NCBI GenBank assembly: GCA_938020445.1
Contig: CALIIC010000028.1
Location: forward strand, 55,936-119,935
Direction: 5' to 3'
Length of the DNA: 64,000 nt
Origin: an uncultured Flavobacteriaceae bacterium
GTDB taxonomy: Bacteria; Bacteroidota; Bacteroidia; Flavobacteriales; Flavobacteriaceae
Part shown: piece by piece, positions 20,010-28,286 of the stretch
How the letters are laid out: each line of letters opens with the position of its first letter
Numbering within the stretch: the first letter of the stretch is position 1
Notes under the pieces: generated by a model
The model's input: the letters and a program-made list of their open reading frames with translations, nothing else
The model's database searches: none
Told to the model about the DNA's origin: nothing
Translations under genes and position numbers: made by a program

Positions 20010-21011
20010 TCAGGAAGGTATTTGGGTCATTTTTTGAGGTTTTCCCATTGCGGTAAGAATTGTTCGATCGCCTTCAAATGGTTTTCTCCCGTGGGAATAC
20101 ATCATATTGTCGAGTAACAGAAAATCATCTTTCTGCCATTTAAACACGATGCAGTTCTCTAGATAGAAATTTTTAAATTCTTCCAAAACATCATCCTCGA
20201 TTGGGGAGCCATCCCCATAACAGGTTAAAAATGGTAGGTCTTCCTCTGGGAAAAATTCTAAAATGGCGGGGTCATATAAGTTTTTATGTCCAAAATACAT
20301 GTGGTTGAACCACATATCTTCTTTGGTAATAGGGTGTCTTTGAAAAGCGGGGAGATTCCACGCGACCCTCAAGTGATCTTCATCTACCCAGCTAAAATCA
20401 TATCCTAGTTCTCTGATTTTTTTGGATACTTCGTCCCTGTCATCAGTTTGGTATATCGTACGCCAATCCAATCCGATCCCAGGCACCGTATTTCGAACGT
20501 AGCGAACGCCTTTTTCGCGAAACTTATCAACTGTGCTTTGGCGAAGACTTTCTAGTAGTTTACGCTCATCTGCAATGGGGGTTTCCCCACCAATAGTAGG
20601 TGCTACCAAGCAGTAGAATGAAATAATTCTGTTATACGCATTCGAATACGAATTTTCAGTATGCATATGAATGGTTTGATCGCTTGGATGGCTAGTAGAG
20701 GTATAGACATTATTGTAGACCTGATCTCTGGGAGATGTTCTGTTTTTATACTCCATGGCATCCCCACAAATAATGGAAAACAAAGCATTGAACTTTTCCG
20801 GTCCGTTTATTTCGAAACCCCTAAGCAACAAAGCACCTTGTTGCACTAGTAGATTATTTAGGGCTTCCCTATTTTCTTTCGCCCATTGCACTACATCTAA
20901 GCTCTTTGTGGGTTGGATCGTATAGGGGTTGTTTGCTGAACCAGCCGTTGTGCTAATTACTTTCCCTAATTGATACTCTTGAGCTGATTCTGATTTGATT
21001 ACAGTCTCCAT
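20010..21011 (-). CDS. TauD/SyrP-like Fe(II)/2-oxoglutarate-dependent oxygenase
   Basis: A 333-residue member of the TauD/clavaminate-synthase-like superfamily. The iron-binding facial triad is visible as H117-x-E119 in HMHTENS and His about 307 in MYSHGRKPF, with the 2-oxoglutarate-binding Arg a few residues later in GDRTI. The segment GGETPIADER is typical of SyrP-like enzymes, which hydroxylate amino acids while tethered to a peptidyl carrier protein. In this cluster it may beta-hydroxylate an amino acid, possibly diaminopropionate, or another residue of the peptide; the substrate is inferred only from context. Cytoplasmic, no signal peptide. It is followed by the ABC exporter after 85 nt and preceded by a 375-nt gap with tandem hairpin repeats. 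Confidence 0.88.
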   Translation of the reverse strand: METVIKSESAQEYQLGKVISTTAGSANNPYTIQPTKSLDVVQWAKENREALNNLLVQQGALLLRGFEINGPEKFNALFSIICGDAMEYKNRTSPRDQVYNNVYTSTSHPSDQTIHMHTENSYSNAYNRIISFYCLVAPTIGGETPIADERKLLESLRQSTVDKFREKGVRYVRNTVPGIGLDWRTIYQTDDRDEVSKKIRELGYDFSWVDEDHLRVAWNLPAFQRHPITKEDMWFNHMYFGHKNLYDPAILEFFPEEDLPFLTCYGDGSPIEDDVLEEFKNFYLENCIVFKWQKDDFLLLDNMMYSHGRKPFEGDRTILTAMGKPQKMTQIPS

Positions 21012-21051
21012 TATAGCTGAATTTTGATGAATTTAGTTTTGTTTTTAAGGA

Positions 21052-21136
21052 GTGTTTGCACGTACCGATCAAGCTATGCGCTTTTCAGCACTAGTTCTTG
21101 ACCGGGATTGTGCTACACGAAAATTGTTTCAAGGGT
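21052..21136. repeat. 85-bp direct repeat, copy 1 (imperfect hairpin)
   Basis: This copy matches copy 2 at 79 of 85 positions by hand alignment. Its dyad core pairs CCGATCAAG with CTTGACCGG, then CTA with TAG, then GCGCT with AGCAC around a TTTC loop, with two mispairs. Confidence 0.9.
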
Positions 21137-21209
21137 CCCTGTCGCCGGTATAAATTTTGCTTTGGTCCCCAAGGGCGTTGTAAGTGAATTTTGATTTTTT
21201 TTCTACTAA

Positions 21210-21294
21210 GTGTTTGCACGTACCGATCAAGCTATGTTCTTTTCAGAACTAGTTCTTGATCGGGGTTGTGCTACACGAAAATTATTTCAAGGGT
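21210..21294. repeat. 85-bp direct repeat, copy 2 (near-perfect hairpin)
   Basis: Within this copy, 21223-21263 forms a nested dyad: CCGATCAAG/CTTGATCGG, CTA/TAG and GTTCT/AGAAC around TTTC, all perfectly paired apart from a short bulge. Relative to copy 1, one stem position changes from a G:C pair to a T:A pair, so pairing is kept. It lies 93 nt after the sbnB-like stop in the transcript sense. Confidence 0.92.
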
Positions 21295-21386
21295 TTGGGT
21301 CTTTCTTAAGGTCTAGGTTCCTGGTAGATCTTGGTTTTGATACCTTCACCGATGTGCTGCAGCTGATCGCTGTATGGTTTATTGAA

Positions 21387-22358
21387 TTATCCTTCTAATA
21401 AGACGCCTGTTTGTGTCTCATGGGCCAGGCTCACGTAGTGATTTGCCATTGCGATATCAAACGCTGCCATTCCCATAGGGTTGAACATTACCGCCTGTTC
21501 CGCATCTATCGAAGCCAGGTAATCTTTGCTCAAAAGATCATGGATCATAGTTACTTCCTCTCTATCCAAGCCATTGGTCTTATGAAACATTTCTATGTCG
21601 GTGTTTTCCCTGCATACTTCTTCCCAGTCGTCAACTACCATTGCATTTTTGAACCACTTAAAAACATCCGTTTTGTAATCTCGTAACGAAACGTTTAAGT
21701 GCAGGGAACCATTTTTTGGTTTCTTATCTATGTAACGATCTTTGGAAACTGTACAAGTGATAAAGATATCGGCCGAGGAATAGGCCTGTTCCCAATTTTG
21801 AACAATGGTAACTTTCTCCTTTACCTCCTCGGGAATCGCGTCCTGATCAATTTTGCTTAAATCATACAATAGCACATGGGCTATCTTATCACCAAATAGT
21901 GCTTGACACATGCTCAAATGATACTGGCCAATAGGGCCAAAGCCGACGATACCAATGGTTAAATTTTCTGAAGGGCGTTGTTCTAAGAACTGTTGTACCA
22001 TAAAACCACTGACCGATGCTGTTCGAATTGCAGAAATAGAACCGCTGTTCAAAATACCTACCGGAATTCCTGTCTCTGCTTCGTTCAACACGATAACGCT
22101 ATGGGCTCTTGCTATTCCTTTTCGAATATTGTCAGGAAAACTTGCGATCCATTTTATACCGGATTTATTAATGGTTCCCCCTACAAATGCCGGCATAGCA
22201 ATGATTCGGTTTTTGGAATCACCATACCGTAGATAGGGTTTTATTGGTTGAACGGTATCTTTCACCCCAATACACTCGGTAGCAGCTTTAATGACAGCTA
22301 TGTTGCGCTCCCAGCTTTGGTTCAACGTGTTTATATTTTCATTGTTCAAATAGATCAT
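21387..22358 (-). CDS. sbnB: SbnB-like N-(2-amino-2-carboxyethyl)-L-glutamate dehydrogenase
   Basis: A 323-residue ornithine-cyclodeaminase-family protein. The substrate segment SGIKWIASFPDN (about 66-77) and the NAD-binding glycine motif GFGPIG (139-144) are visible. In staphyloferrin B biosynthesis SbnB oxidatively splits the condensation product of glutamate and phosphoserine to give L-2,3-diaminopropionate, 2-oxoglutarate and NADH. Assignment to SbnB rather than ornithine cyclodeaminase rests mainly on the SbnA-like gene immediately upstream (23-nt gap), the same pairing seen in other diaminopropionate pathways. The 2-oxoglutarate released is also the co-substrate of the neighbouring oxygenase. 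The product is presumably fed to the NRPS; the adenylation domain that would use it is outside the window. Confidence 0.87.
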   Translation of the reverse strand: MIYLNNENINTLNQSWERNIAVIKAATECIGVKDTVQPIKPYLRYGDSKNRIIAMPAFVGGTINKSGIKWIASFPDNIRKGIARAHSVIVLNEAETGIPVGILNSGSISAIRTASVSGFMVQQFLEQRPSENLTIGIVGFGPIGQYHLSMCQALFGDKIAHVLLYDLSKIDQDAIPEEVKEKVTIVQNWEQAYSSADIFITCTVSKDRYIDKKPKNGSLHLNVSLRDYKTDVFKWFKNAMVVDDWEEVCRENTDIEMFHKTNGLDREEVTMIHDLLSKDYLASIDAEQAVMFNPMGMAAFDIAMANHYVSLAHETQTGVLLEG

Positions 22359-22381
22359 CGTTTCCTTTTTTTAAGATATTA

Positions 22382-23371
22382 CTAGGCCAACACCGTTTCT
22401 TGACCAACATTTTGTGCATTGTATTCCTTTACCATCTTACACCACTCCTCATTGTAAATCGTAGAAATATAGCGTTCTCCTTTATCGGCAAACACGCACA
22501 TTATATTTACTGGTGTATAGGCTTGGTTTTTTTCAAAGTATTTTTTTACTCCAGCGAAAACGGAGCCTGAAGATCCTCCTGCATATAGGTTATGATTCTC
22601 TAGCAATTCCCTACATGCCTGCATGGTCTCCTTTTCATTTACGTGCACGACATCATCTATTTTTGCATCGTCAAGTATGCTTGGTCTCAGGCTAGAACCT
22701 ATTCCGGGAATAAAGCGTTTATGGGCTTTTCCTGAAAATATTACAGACCCTTCAACATCAACAGCAACGATTTTGGATTCTGGAAATCGTTCCTTTACCT
22801 TTTGCGAAACACCGGTGATGGTGCCTCCCGAGCTAACCCCCATAAACAGATAATCCAATCGTTGGCGAGGCGCTTCCAAACAGATTTCATTGCCGAGGGA
22901 ATTATAGTAGGCGCGGGCATTTAGGGGATTACTGTATTGGTTGATCCAATAAATATCTTCAGTTGCTTTTACAATTTCCTTGACCTTCTTTAACCTGTTG
23001 AGTAAATATCCACCGTATTCATCTGGTTCGGAAATACAAATGACTTCTGCCCCTTGCTGCCTGATAAGCATTTCATTTACCGGCAGGGTCGTCTTATCAA
23101 TGACACAGATAAATTTTAATCCTTTCAGCTTTGCATATGCCGATAGCGCGACACCAAAGTTTCCCGAGGAAGATTCTATAATGGTCGTGTTTTTGGTGAT
23201 ACTCCCCTCATTCAAAAGGCGGTTGAGAATGTAACATGCCGCTCTGTCCTTTACGCTGCCAGTGGGGTTGTAAAATTCAAGTTTGGCAAAAACGTTCAAA
23301 TTAGGTTCACTTGCAATCGGAAGGGAGACTACGGGGGTATTTCCCACTTTATTTAATATGTTGTTTACCAT
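22382..23371 (-). CDS. sbnA: SbnA-like PLP enzyme, N-(2-amino-2-carboxyethyl)-L-glutamate synthase
   Basis: A 329-residue fold-type II PLP enzyme related to cysteine synthase. The PLP lysine is K41 in PTGSVKDRA, the substrate loop ESSSGNFG is at about 66-73, and the phosphate-binding GVSSGGTITG is near 178. In cysteine synthases the loop reads TSGNTG; SSGNFG is the form seen in SbnA-type enzymes that join O-phosphoserine and L-glutamate as the first step to L-2,3-diaminopropionate. The SbnB-like partner follows directly. The start codon is preceded by a strong hairpin in the leader (23389-23427). A cysteine synthase role is less likely given the paired gene. Confidence 0.88.
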   Translation of the reverse strand: MVNNILNKVGNTPVVSLPIASEPNLNVFAKLEFYNPTGSVKDRAACYILNRLLNEGSITKNTTIIESSSGNFGVALSAYAKLKGLKFICVIDKTTLPVNEMLIRQQGAEVICISEPDEYGGYLLNRLKKVKEIVKATEDIYWINQYSNPLNARAYYNSLGNEICLEAPRQRLDYLFMGVSSGGTITGVSQKVKERFPESKIVAVDVEGSVIFSGKAHKRFIPGIGSSLRPSILDDAKIDDVVHVNEKETMQACRELLENHNLYAGGSSGSVFAGVKKYFEKNQAYTPVNIMCVFADKGERYISTIYNEEWCKMVKEYNAQNVGQETVLA

Positions 23372-23694
23372 GGCTATTCTTGTTTAAAAGGTCTTTTAAG
23401 GTGTAAATCAACCCCCGAAAAAGACCTGGGATTGGTTATAGTCGTTGCCATATGCCGTTTTTGGGAACTTAAAAAACGTAGGCTCATCGTATGTACGGTT
23501 CATAACTGGAGTACCTTTTTGCTGAGAAAATAGCGTTTGCTTTCCTCAAAAAAGTGTTGTCTGTGTTATTGGAATCGTTGGCGTTACCGAATTGGAAAAT
23601 TTTGAAAGAGTTGTAGCAGAAAGAAAGCTATCGTCTTACGGTGTACGCCATTGTATAAAAAGTAACATGGTCTGTTCAAACCAAGTTGGTGCTC
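23372..23694 (-). other. 323-nt gap upstream of the sbnA-like gene
   Basis: No gene is supported. The part next to the sbnA start holds a terminator-like hairpin (listed separately). The remainder shows no clear repeats or promoter that I can defend. Confidence 0.5.
23389..23427 (-). terminator. Terminator-like hairpin in the sbnA leader
   Basis: AGGTCTTTT pairs with AAAAGACCT over 9 bp around a 21-nt loop; on the minus strand the stem is followed by TTTTAAAC and then the start codon 17 nt away. Its position just before a start codon in mid-operon suggests attenuation or a read-through point for the antiterminator rather than an operon end. Confidence 0.5.
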
Positions 23695-24378
23695 TTAGGC
23701 GGTAATCGCCAAATGTTCGGAAGCTATCTGCCCATCAAAAAGGTTGATTACCCTATCGGCGTATTTCGAATCCCGATCAGAGTGGGTAACCATCACAATC
23801 GTGGCCCCATCTTTATTCAACTCACTTAATAAGTTCATTACTTCAATTCCGTTTTTGGAGTCAAGATTTCCTGTTGGCTCATCTGCTAAAATTAATTTCG
23901 GATTGGTAACTACCGCTCTTGAAATTGCCACCCGCTGTTGTTGTCCACCGGATAATTGCTGTGGAAAATGTTTGCTACGATGGTCGATTTTCATTCTTCT
24001 TAGTACTTCCTGAACTTTTGCTTTGCGCTCATTTTTATTCATCTGAAGGTAAATCAAGGGGAGCTCCACATTTTCAGAAACCGTTAGTTCATCGATCAGG
24101 TTAAATTTTTGAAATACAAACCCGATTGTTCCTTTCCGCAGTTCTGCATGTTGCTTTTCGTTAAAACCACCCACTTCCGTGCCATCAAAAAGATAACTGC
24201 CATCTGTAGAACCATCTAGCATACCCAAAATATTCAAAAGTGTAGATTTACCGCATCCAGACGGTCCCATGATTGCCGTAAATTCGCCCTTTTCTATTTG
24301 AAAACTTACATTATTCAATGCTAAAGTCTCCAGCTCATCTGTCTTAAACCTTTTGTTTAAATTTCTGATCTTGATCAT
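23695..24378 (-). CDS. MacB/LolD-type ABC transporter ATPase
   Basis: A 227-residue stand-alone nucleotide-binding protein with Walker A GPSGCGKST, Q-loop FVFQKFNLI, signature LSGGQQQRVAISRA and Walker B LILADEPTGNLD, then the H-loop VTHSD. This is the LolD/MacB/FtsE subfamily, which powers MacB-type permeases. The permease most likely to use it is the FtsX-like protein encoded later in the operon (15440-17830). The adaptor gene is 68 nt upstream. Cytoplasmic, peripheral to the membrane. A role in exporting the cluster product, or in self-protection, is inferred. Confidence 0.9.
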   Translation of the reverse strand: MIKIRNLNKRFKTDELETLALNNVSFQIEKGEFTAIMGPSGCGKSTLLNILGMLDGSTDGSYLFDGTEVGGFNEKQHAELRKGTIGFVFQKFNLIDELTVSENVELPLIYLQMNKNERKAKVQEVLRRMKIDHRSKHFPQQLSGGQQQRVAISRAVVTNPKLILADEPTGNLDSKNGIEVMNLLSELNKDGATIVMVTHSDRDSKYADRVINLFDGQIASEHLAITA

Positions 24379-24446
24379 TGTTATACGATTTTATGAATTA
24401 ATTTTTTATTTATTATTTGTATTGATTTAGCAGGTTTCCATTTCTA

Positions 24447-25697
24447 CTATTTTAAAACGATCCGTTCAGAATCGCCAAAGCTATCGTAGTTGCTTATGAT
24501 GACCTTTTCCCCTGCTTCCAGTCCCTCAACCACCTCATAGTAGCGGGTATTTTGTTTACCGACACGAATAGTACGTCTTACGGCTTCCTCGCCATTAGGT
24601 CCTACAACAAAAATCCACTGCCCACCGGTACTTTGAAAGAAACTACCTTTTGGTAGCAACAACGCATCTGAAGACTCTCCTAGTTGTAGTTTTATATTGT
24701 AACTCTGTCCCGTGCGTATCGTAGTTGGTTTTTCATCTGTAAATACCAGATCTACTTTAAACTTTCCGTCCCGCACTTCGGGATATACTTTTCGTATACG
24801 CAGCGGAAAATCCTTTCCGTTGCGTTGCAAAGTGGCTCTTAACTCTGACGCGACCCGATCTATATAATGTTCATCTATAGTCGCTTCTATTTTGAAATCG
24901 GTTAGGACGTTTACCTGCCCAATTCGCTGACCGGGGGAAATATTTTGCCCTATCTCAGCATCTAAAAAGCCAAGTTGTCCGTCGGCAGGGGCCCGCACGT
25001 TCAAATGGTCAAGCCGTTGATATACCATTCCCAGGGTCTTTTGCATTCGCGCAAGGTCGGCATCGAGCCCCGTTAAAGAGGTTTTCCTTAAGTCGCTATC
25101 GTTCTCTGTCTGAATTTTTATGATGTCATATTGTTTGGAAGCCAATTCGTAGTTTTCTTTGGAAAGCAGGTATGCTTCCTTAGAAATCAACTCATCATCA
25201 TAGAGCACCTGATTCTGTTGAAAATTTCTTTTTAGCCTTTGAAGATCCGTACTGGCCGTGGCCAAGGATTTGCGGCCCTCGACCTGACGGGAATCAAAGG
25301 TGAGTTTTGTTGAGCGAAGGTCATTTTGTTTTAAGGCCAGATTGCTTTCACTTGCTAAAATTTGCTCGTAGAGATTCATATTTTCGAGCTTAAGGATAAT
25401 GTCACCTTTTTTAACCGTGGCCCCTTCCTCTATTAATTTTTCGCTTACCCTACCCCCTTCGTACGCATCCATAAAAATGGTGGTAATCGGGGCTACATTT
25501 CCATTTATGGTAATATAATCATCAAACTTTCCTTGGGTTACTTTGGCTACCGAAAGTTCATTTCTTTCGGTCCTAAAAGTGCTCAGACTATTTGCGAAAA
25601 TTAATTGATATCCGGCAAAAAGTAGTAGCAGGCCAAGTGCTATATAGCCATAGTGTTTTGTCTGCAATCCTTTCTTTTTCTCTAGTTGTATGTCCAT
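24447..25697 (-). CDS. MacA/HlyD-family periplasmic adaptor
   Basis: A 416-residue membrane-fusion protein. One N-terminal transmembrane helix (YIALGLLLLFAGYQLIF, about 18-35) anchors it in the inner membrane. A biotinyl-lipoyl-like half follows (VSEKLIEEGATVKKGDIILKL), then an alpha-helical hairpin rich in Gln, Lys and Leu (about 115-225), the second lipoyl half (LNVRAPADGQLG), and beta-barrel and membrane-proximal domains. It should link the MacB-type inner-membrane pump to the TolC-like channel encoded just upstream. The MacA-type assignment rather than an RND adaptor follows from the adjacent LolD/MacB ATPase. Confidence 0.88.
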   Translation of the reverse strand: MDIQLEKKKGLQTKHYGYIALGLLLLFAGYQLIFANSLSTFRTERNELSVAKVTQGKFDDYITINGNVAPITTIFMDAYEGGRVSEKLIEEGATVKKGDIILKLENMNLYEQILASESNLALKQNDLRSTKLTFDSRQVEGRKSLATASTDLQRLKRNFQQNQVLYDDELISKEAYLLSKENYELASKQYDIIKIQTENDSDLRKTSLTGLDADLARMQKTLGMVYQRLDHLNVRAPADGQLGFLDAEIGQNISPGQRIGQVNVLTDFKIEATIDEHYIDRVASELRATLQRNGKDFPLRIRKVYPEVRDGKFKVDLVFTDEKPTTIRTGQSYNIKLQLGESSDALLLPKGSFFQSTGGQWIFVVGPNGEEAVRRTIRVGKQNTRYYEVVEGLEAGEKVIISNYDSFGDSERIVLK

Positions 25698-25791
25698 ATC
25701 ATTATAAATTAACTGTTACTGGGTTTTGTTCTCTTAATACTATTAGTTCCCCAATTCGGATAAAACCAGTGCTTATTTTCGACCGAAGAAC

Positions 25792-27174
25792 TCAGTTTTT
25801 ATTCGATACGCCCTCCGCGCTGGGAGCTTTAATGTTAAATACCGAGAGGCCGCGATAAAAATCCAACGTGCTCTTATTCACCGCCGCGCTTAACCGAACC
25901 TGTAGGTTTTGATTTTGTGCAGTGGCGAACAGGTTTTTTGCCGTGTAAAGTTCAATTGCATTGATCAATCCTTTTTCATAGCGCTTCTGAGCTACCTGGA
26001 AGGCCAAACTCTGTGCTTTGGTATTTTTGATTGTTTGCTGCTGTTCAACTTCAAAGGCATTGGCTTGTTGCACCAATTGCTGAATAACCTGAAAAAGCTG
26101 CTGCTCTTGTAAGTTCAAATCGTTTTCCGCTCGCAAACGTGCAATTTTCTGTTGTTTCACTCGCGATCTTGCCGACCAACCATCGGTAATGGGGATATTT
26201 AATGAAATCCCAACTACTTGATACGTATTGTCTTTAAACTGCTCCCTAAACGGTATTGTTTTGCCTTCACCATCTGTGATGGTCTCAAAATAACCAGTAC
26301 CATACCCGCCGAACAAAGAGAGGGAAGGGTAAAGTTTTCCGCGTTCGATGGCAAGTTGTTTCTCTGCTGCCAGCGTTCTGTATCTAGCAGCCTTTACTAT
26401 AGGGATGAAGTCTTGGGCCTGTTGATAGATCGAATCGGATTGCATCGCCACCGATTCTGCAGCTTCCATTTCTCTCTCCACCTCCGGAACAATGGTAATG
26501 TCATCAGCATCGGTAAGGTTCATTTCCTGTACCAGTGCCAGTTTGGCCGCTATAAGTTGGTTGCTTGCCCTGGTAACGCTCAACTTATCGGTCAGTAAGA
26601 TCGATTCTGCCTCGTAAAGATCGGCCCCTGCCATTAATCCTAATTCTATTTGCTTCTCTACCAGGTCGAAATTCGACTGGGATATCCCCTCCTGTTCTTG
26701 GGCTATTTTTAAAGAACCCTCAAAAAATTGAATATCATAAAAGGCCTGCATTACCCTAAAAGCCAGCAAGTATTTTTGCTGTAATGTTTCTTCTTCGGCA
26801 GCCTTAAATAGGAATTTTGAAGCCTTAATGGCGTTTTGTTTTTGAAAGCCCTGAAACAAATCAACGGAAGCCTCCAATGCATAACTATTGGAAAAGAAAT
26901 CGGTATCAATAAAACTATTGTCATTAGGGTCTACGGATCTACCAAAACGAATGCTGTATTCAGAAGTTCCTTGAACGGCGGGTAAAAGTTCTCTGAAAGA
27001 TTGTCGATAGGTTTCTCTGTTCGCGTCAACCGTGTACTCTAAATCGTTTAATTGCAGGTTATGCTCCAACGCGTATGCGACACAATCGTCCAAAGTCCAA
27101 GTGTCTTGTGAAAATACCAACTGTGAAAAGGTTAGTACCGCTATAATTACGAGTATTTCAAATAGTACCTTCAT
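25792..27174 (-). CDS. TolC-family outer-membrane efflux channel
   Basis: A 460-residue protein with an N-terminal signal peptide (hydrophobic core before VFSQ) and the two repeated OEP halves seen in TolC relatives: long amphipathic, Gln/Ala/Leu-rich helices and a typical LDDCVAYALEHNLQL start. It would form the outer-membrane exit of the tripartite pump with the MacA-like adaptor and MacB-type permease. It is the second gene of the operon, 138 nt behind the antiterminator gene, and that gap contains two hairpins. Confidence 0.9.
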   Translation of the reverse strand: MKVLFEILVIIAVLTFSQLVFSQDTWTLDDCVAYALEHNLQLNDLEYTVDANRETYRQSFRELLPAVQGTSEYSIRFGRSVDPNDNSFIDTDFFSNSYALEASVDLFQGFQKQNAIKASKFLFKAAEEETLQQKYLLAFRVMQAFYDIQFFEGSLKIAQEQEGISQSNFDLVEKQIELGLMAGADLYEAESILLTDKLSVTRASNQLIAAKLALVQEMNLTDADDITIVPEVEREMEAAESVAMQSDSIYQQAQDFIPIVKAARYRTLAAEKQLAIERGKLYPSLSLFGGYGTGYFETITDGEGKTIPFREQFKDNTYQVVGISLNIPITDGWSARSRVKQQKIARLRAENDLNLQEQQLFQVIQQLVQQANAFEVEQQQTIKNTKAQSLAFQVAQKRYEKGLINAIELYTAKNLFATAQNQNLQVRLSAAVNKSTLDFYRGLSVFNIKAPSAEGVSNKN

Positions 27175-27240
27175 AGTTTTTAGGACTGTAAATATTGATT
27201 TTCATTTGAATAGGTTCCGATTGCCCATTGCGTATCTAAA

Positions 27241-27268
27241 AAGGAATGACTGGGGAACGACATTCCTT
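27241..27268 (-). terminator. Intrinsic-terminator-like hairpin between the antiterminator and tolC-like genes
   Basis: AAGGAATG and CATTCCTT form an 8-bp stem with a 12-nt loop; on the minus strand it ends in a run of five T. It lies inside the operon, upstream of the tolC-like gene, so all later genes would depend on read-through or a separate promoter. Confidence 0.6.
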
Positions 27269-27275
27269 TTCACGA

Positions 27276-27297
27276 GGACTACCGGTAACAGTAGTCC
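27276..27297. repeat. Hairpin directly downstream of the antiterminator stop codon
   Basis: GGACTAC and GTAGTCC pair perfectly over 7 bp with an 8-nt loop, 15 nt after the antiterminator gene ends. On the plus strand it is followed by a T run, on the minus strand it is not. It could be a structural partner of the neighbouring terminator-like stem or a recruitment hairpin. Confidence 0.6.
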
Positions 27298-27312
27298 GTA
27301 TTTTTTAAATAT

Positions 27313-27834
27313 TTAAGATGCGTGTAGGGTATTTCGCAAGTAGTAGGAAGGTATGGTTGCTGAAATATTTTGATGTAATGAATTCAGTCGGACTTTTATT
27401 TTGTTGGCGTTATTCACCTTGTATACTTCGCATTCAAGGCCGCTAAGTTCTCCTTGGGCTATCTTTAATTTATCACCAACAGCGGGTAATTCTCTATTCA
27501 TTTCCACATTTGTAACATCTTCAACACCAACAAGCATTTTAATCTCGTCTATTTCCTTTTGAGAGACCTTCCCATATTCACTACCGAAACGAATGTAGGC
27601 GCAAGCGTCATCTACGGAAAGTGCATTGTGAAAATCGCCTTGAGATTGGATATTCACAAAAACATAACTAGGAAACAAAGGTGTTTGAATTTTCTTTTTT
27701 CGATCGCTCCATTGTCTTACTGTCGAAATCATCGGTAGGAAAGAATCAATGTTTCTTCTTTGCAGTTCTTCGTGTACTTTTTTCTCGTGTTTTGCCTTGA
27801 CGTAAATTACGTGCCAACCTTGTGTATTTTTCAT
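27313..27834 (-). CDS. UpxY/LoaP-like NusG paralogue, operon-specific antiterminator
   Basis: A 173-residue protein with an N-terminal NusG (NGN) domain: GWHVIYVKAKHEKKVHEEL opens it, and SFLPMISTVRQWSDRKK and TPLFPSYVFVNI are its hallmark segments. A KOW-like C-terminal part (about 115-150) contains VGDKLKIAQGELSGLECEVY. In Bacteroides, UpxY proteins are encoded first in capsule operons and let RNA polymerase read through the leader; LoaP does the same for Firmicutes antibiotic operons. Here it is the first gene of a cluster of about 28 kb or more and has a leader of roughly 445 nt from the proposed promoter. Housekeeping NusG is excluded by context and divergence. Binding site unknown. Confidence 0.9.
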   Translation of the reverse strand: MKNTQGWHVIYVKAKHEKKVHEELQRRNIDSFLPMISTVRQWSDRKKKIQTPLFPSYVFVNIQSQGDFHNALSVDDACAYIRFGSEYGKVSQKEIDEIKMLVGVEDVTNVEMNRELPAVGDKLKIAQGELSGLECEVYKVNNANKIKVRLNSLHQNISATIPSYYLRNTLHAS

Positions 27835-28286
27835 AATCTTTTGGGTTCTGAGAGCGTGATACGGCTACGCCGTTCCAAGTCACATGGTTATTTTTTTTAG
27901 AATATTTTGATGTGTACTACTTACTTCTATTGGTTCTACCTACTATCCTTAGTGGATCGTATAAAGCAAGTATGGTAGTTTCAATTCTTAATTTGATGCC
28001 CCCATCTTCGGCTACTCGGAAGATGTTCAAATGGTCTTGTATTATTTTCCTAAAAACGGAACCCTCTTACAAGTGTCAAGTTTCAATAAGGGCAAGATAT
28101 TCTTGTGGGAATGTCCTTGCTGTTCTTTAGAGGAAGTGGTATCGAAAAATTGATTTCTCACAAGTACTGCCACAAAGAACGTAGCAGGTTTTAGAGAACA
28201 CCTTTTCATCGGGAACGCTTCTTTTTTAAGAAACTTAACGGGGATCAACAAATCAAAGAACTGTTATTATCTTATGCTAACTGAGT

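Larger units (their letters stand above)
21012..21386 (-). other. 375-nt intergenic region carrying tandem hairpin repeats
   Basis: No credible gene is present; the 62-aa ORF on the plus strand at 21210-21398 merely overlaps the second repeat. The region holds two 85-bp direct repeats (listed separately), each able to fold into a long hairpin, separated by about 73 nt of unrelated sequence. Confidence 0.6.

Noticed and set aside
23581-23694. Relic gene in the gap before the sbnA-like gene
   Set aside because: Short coding-like stretches occur, but no frame of useful length or recognisable motif could be defended.
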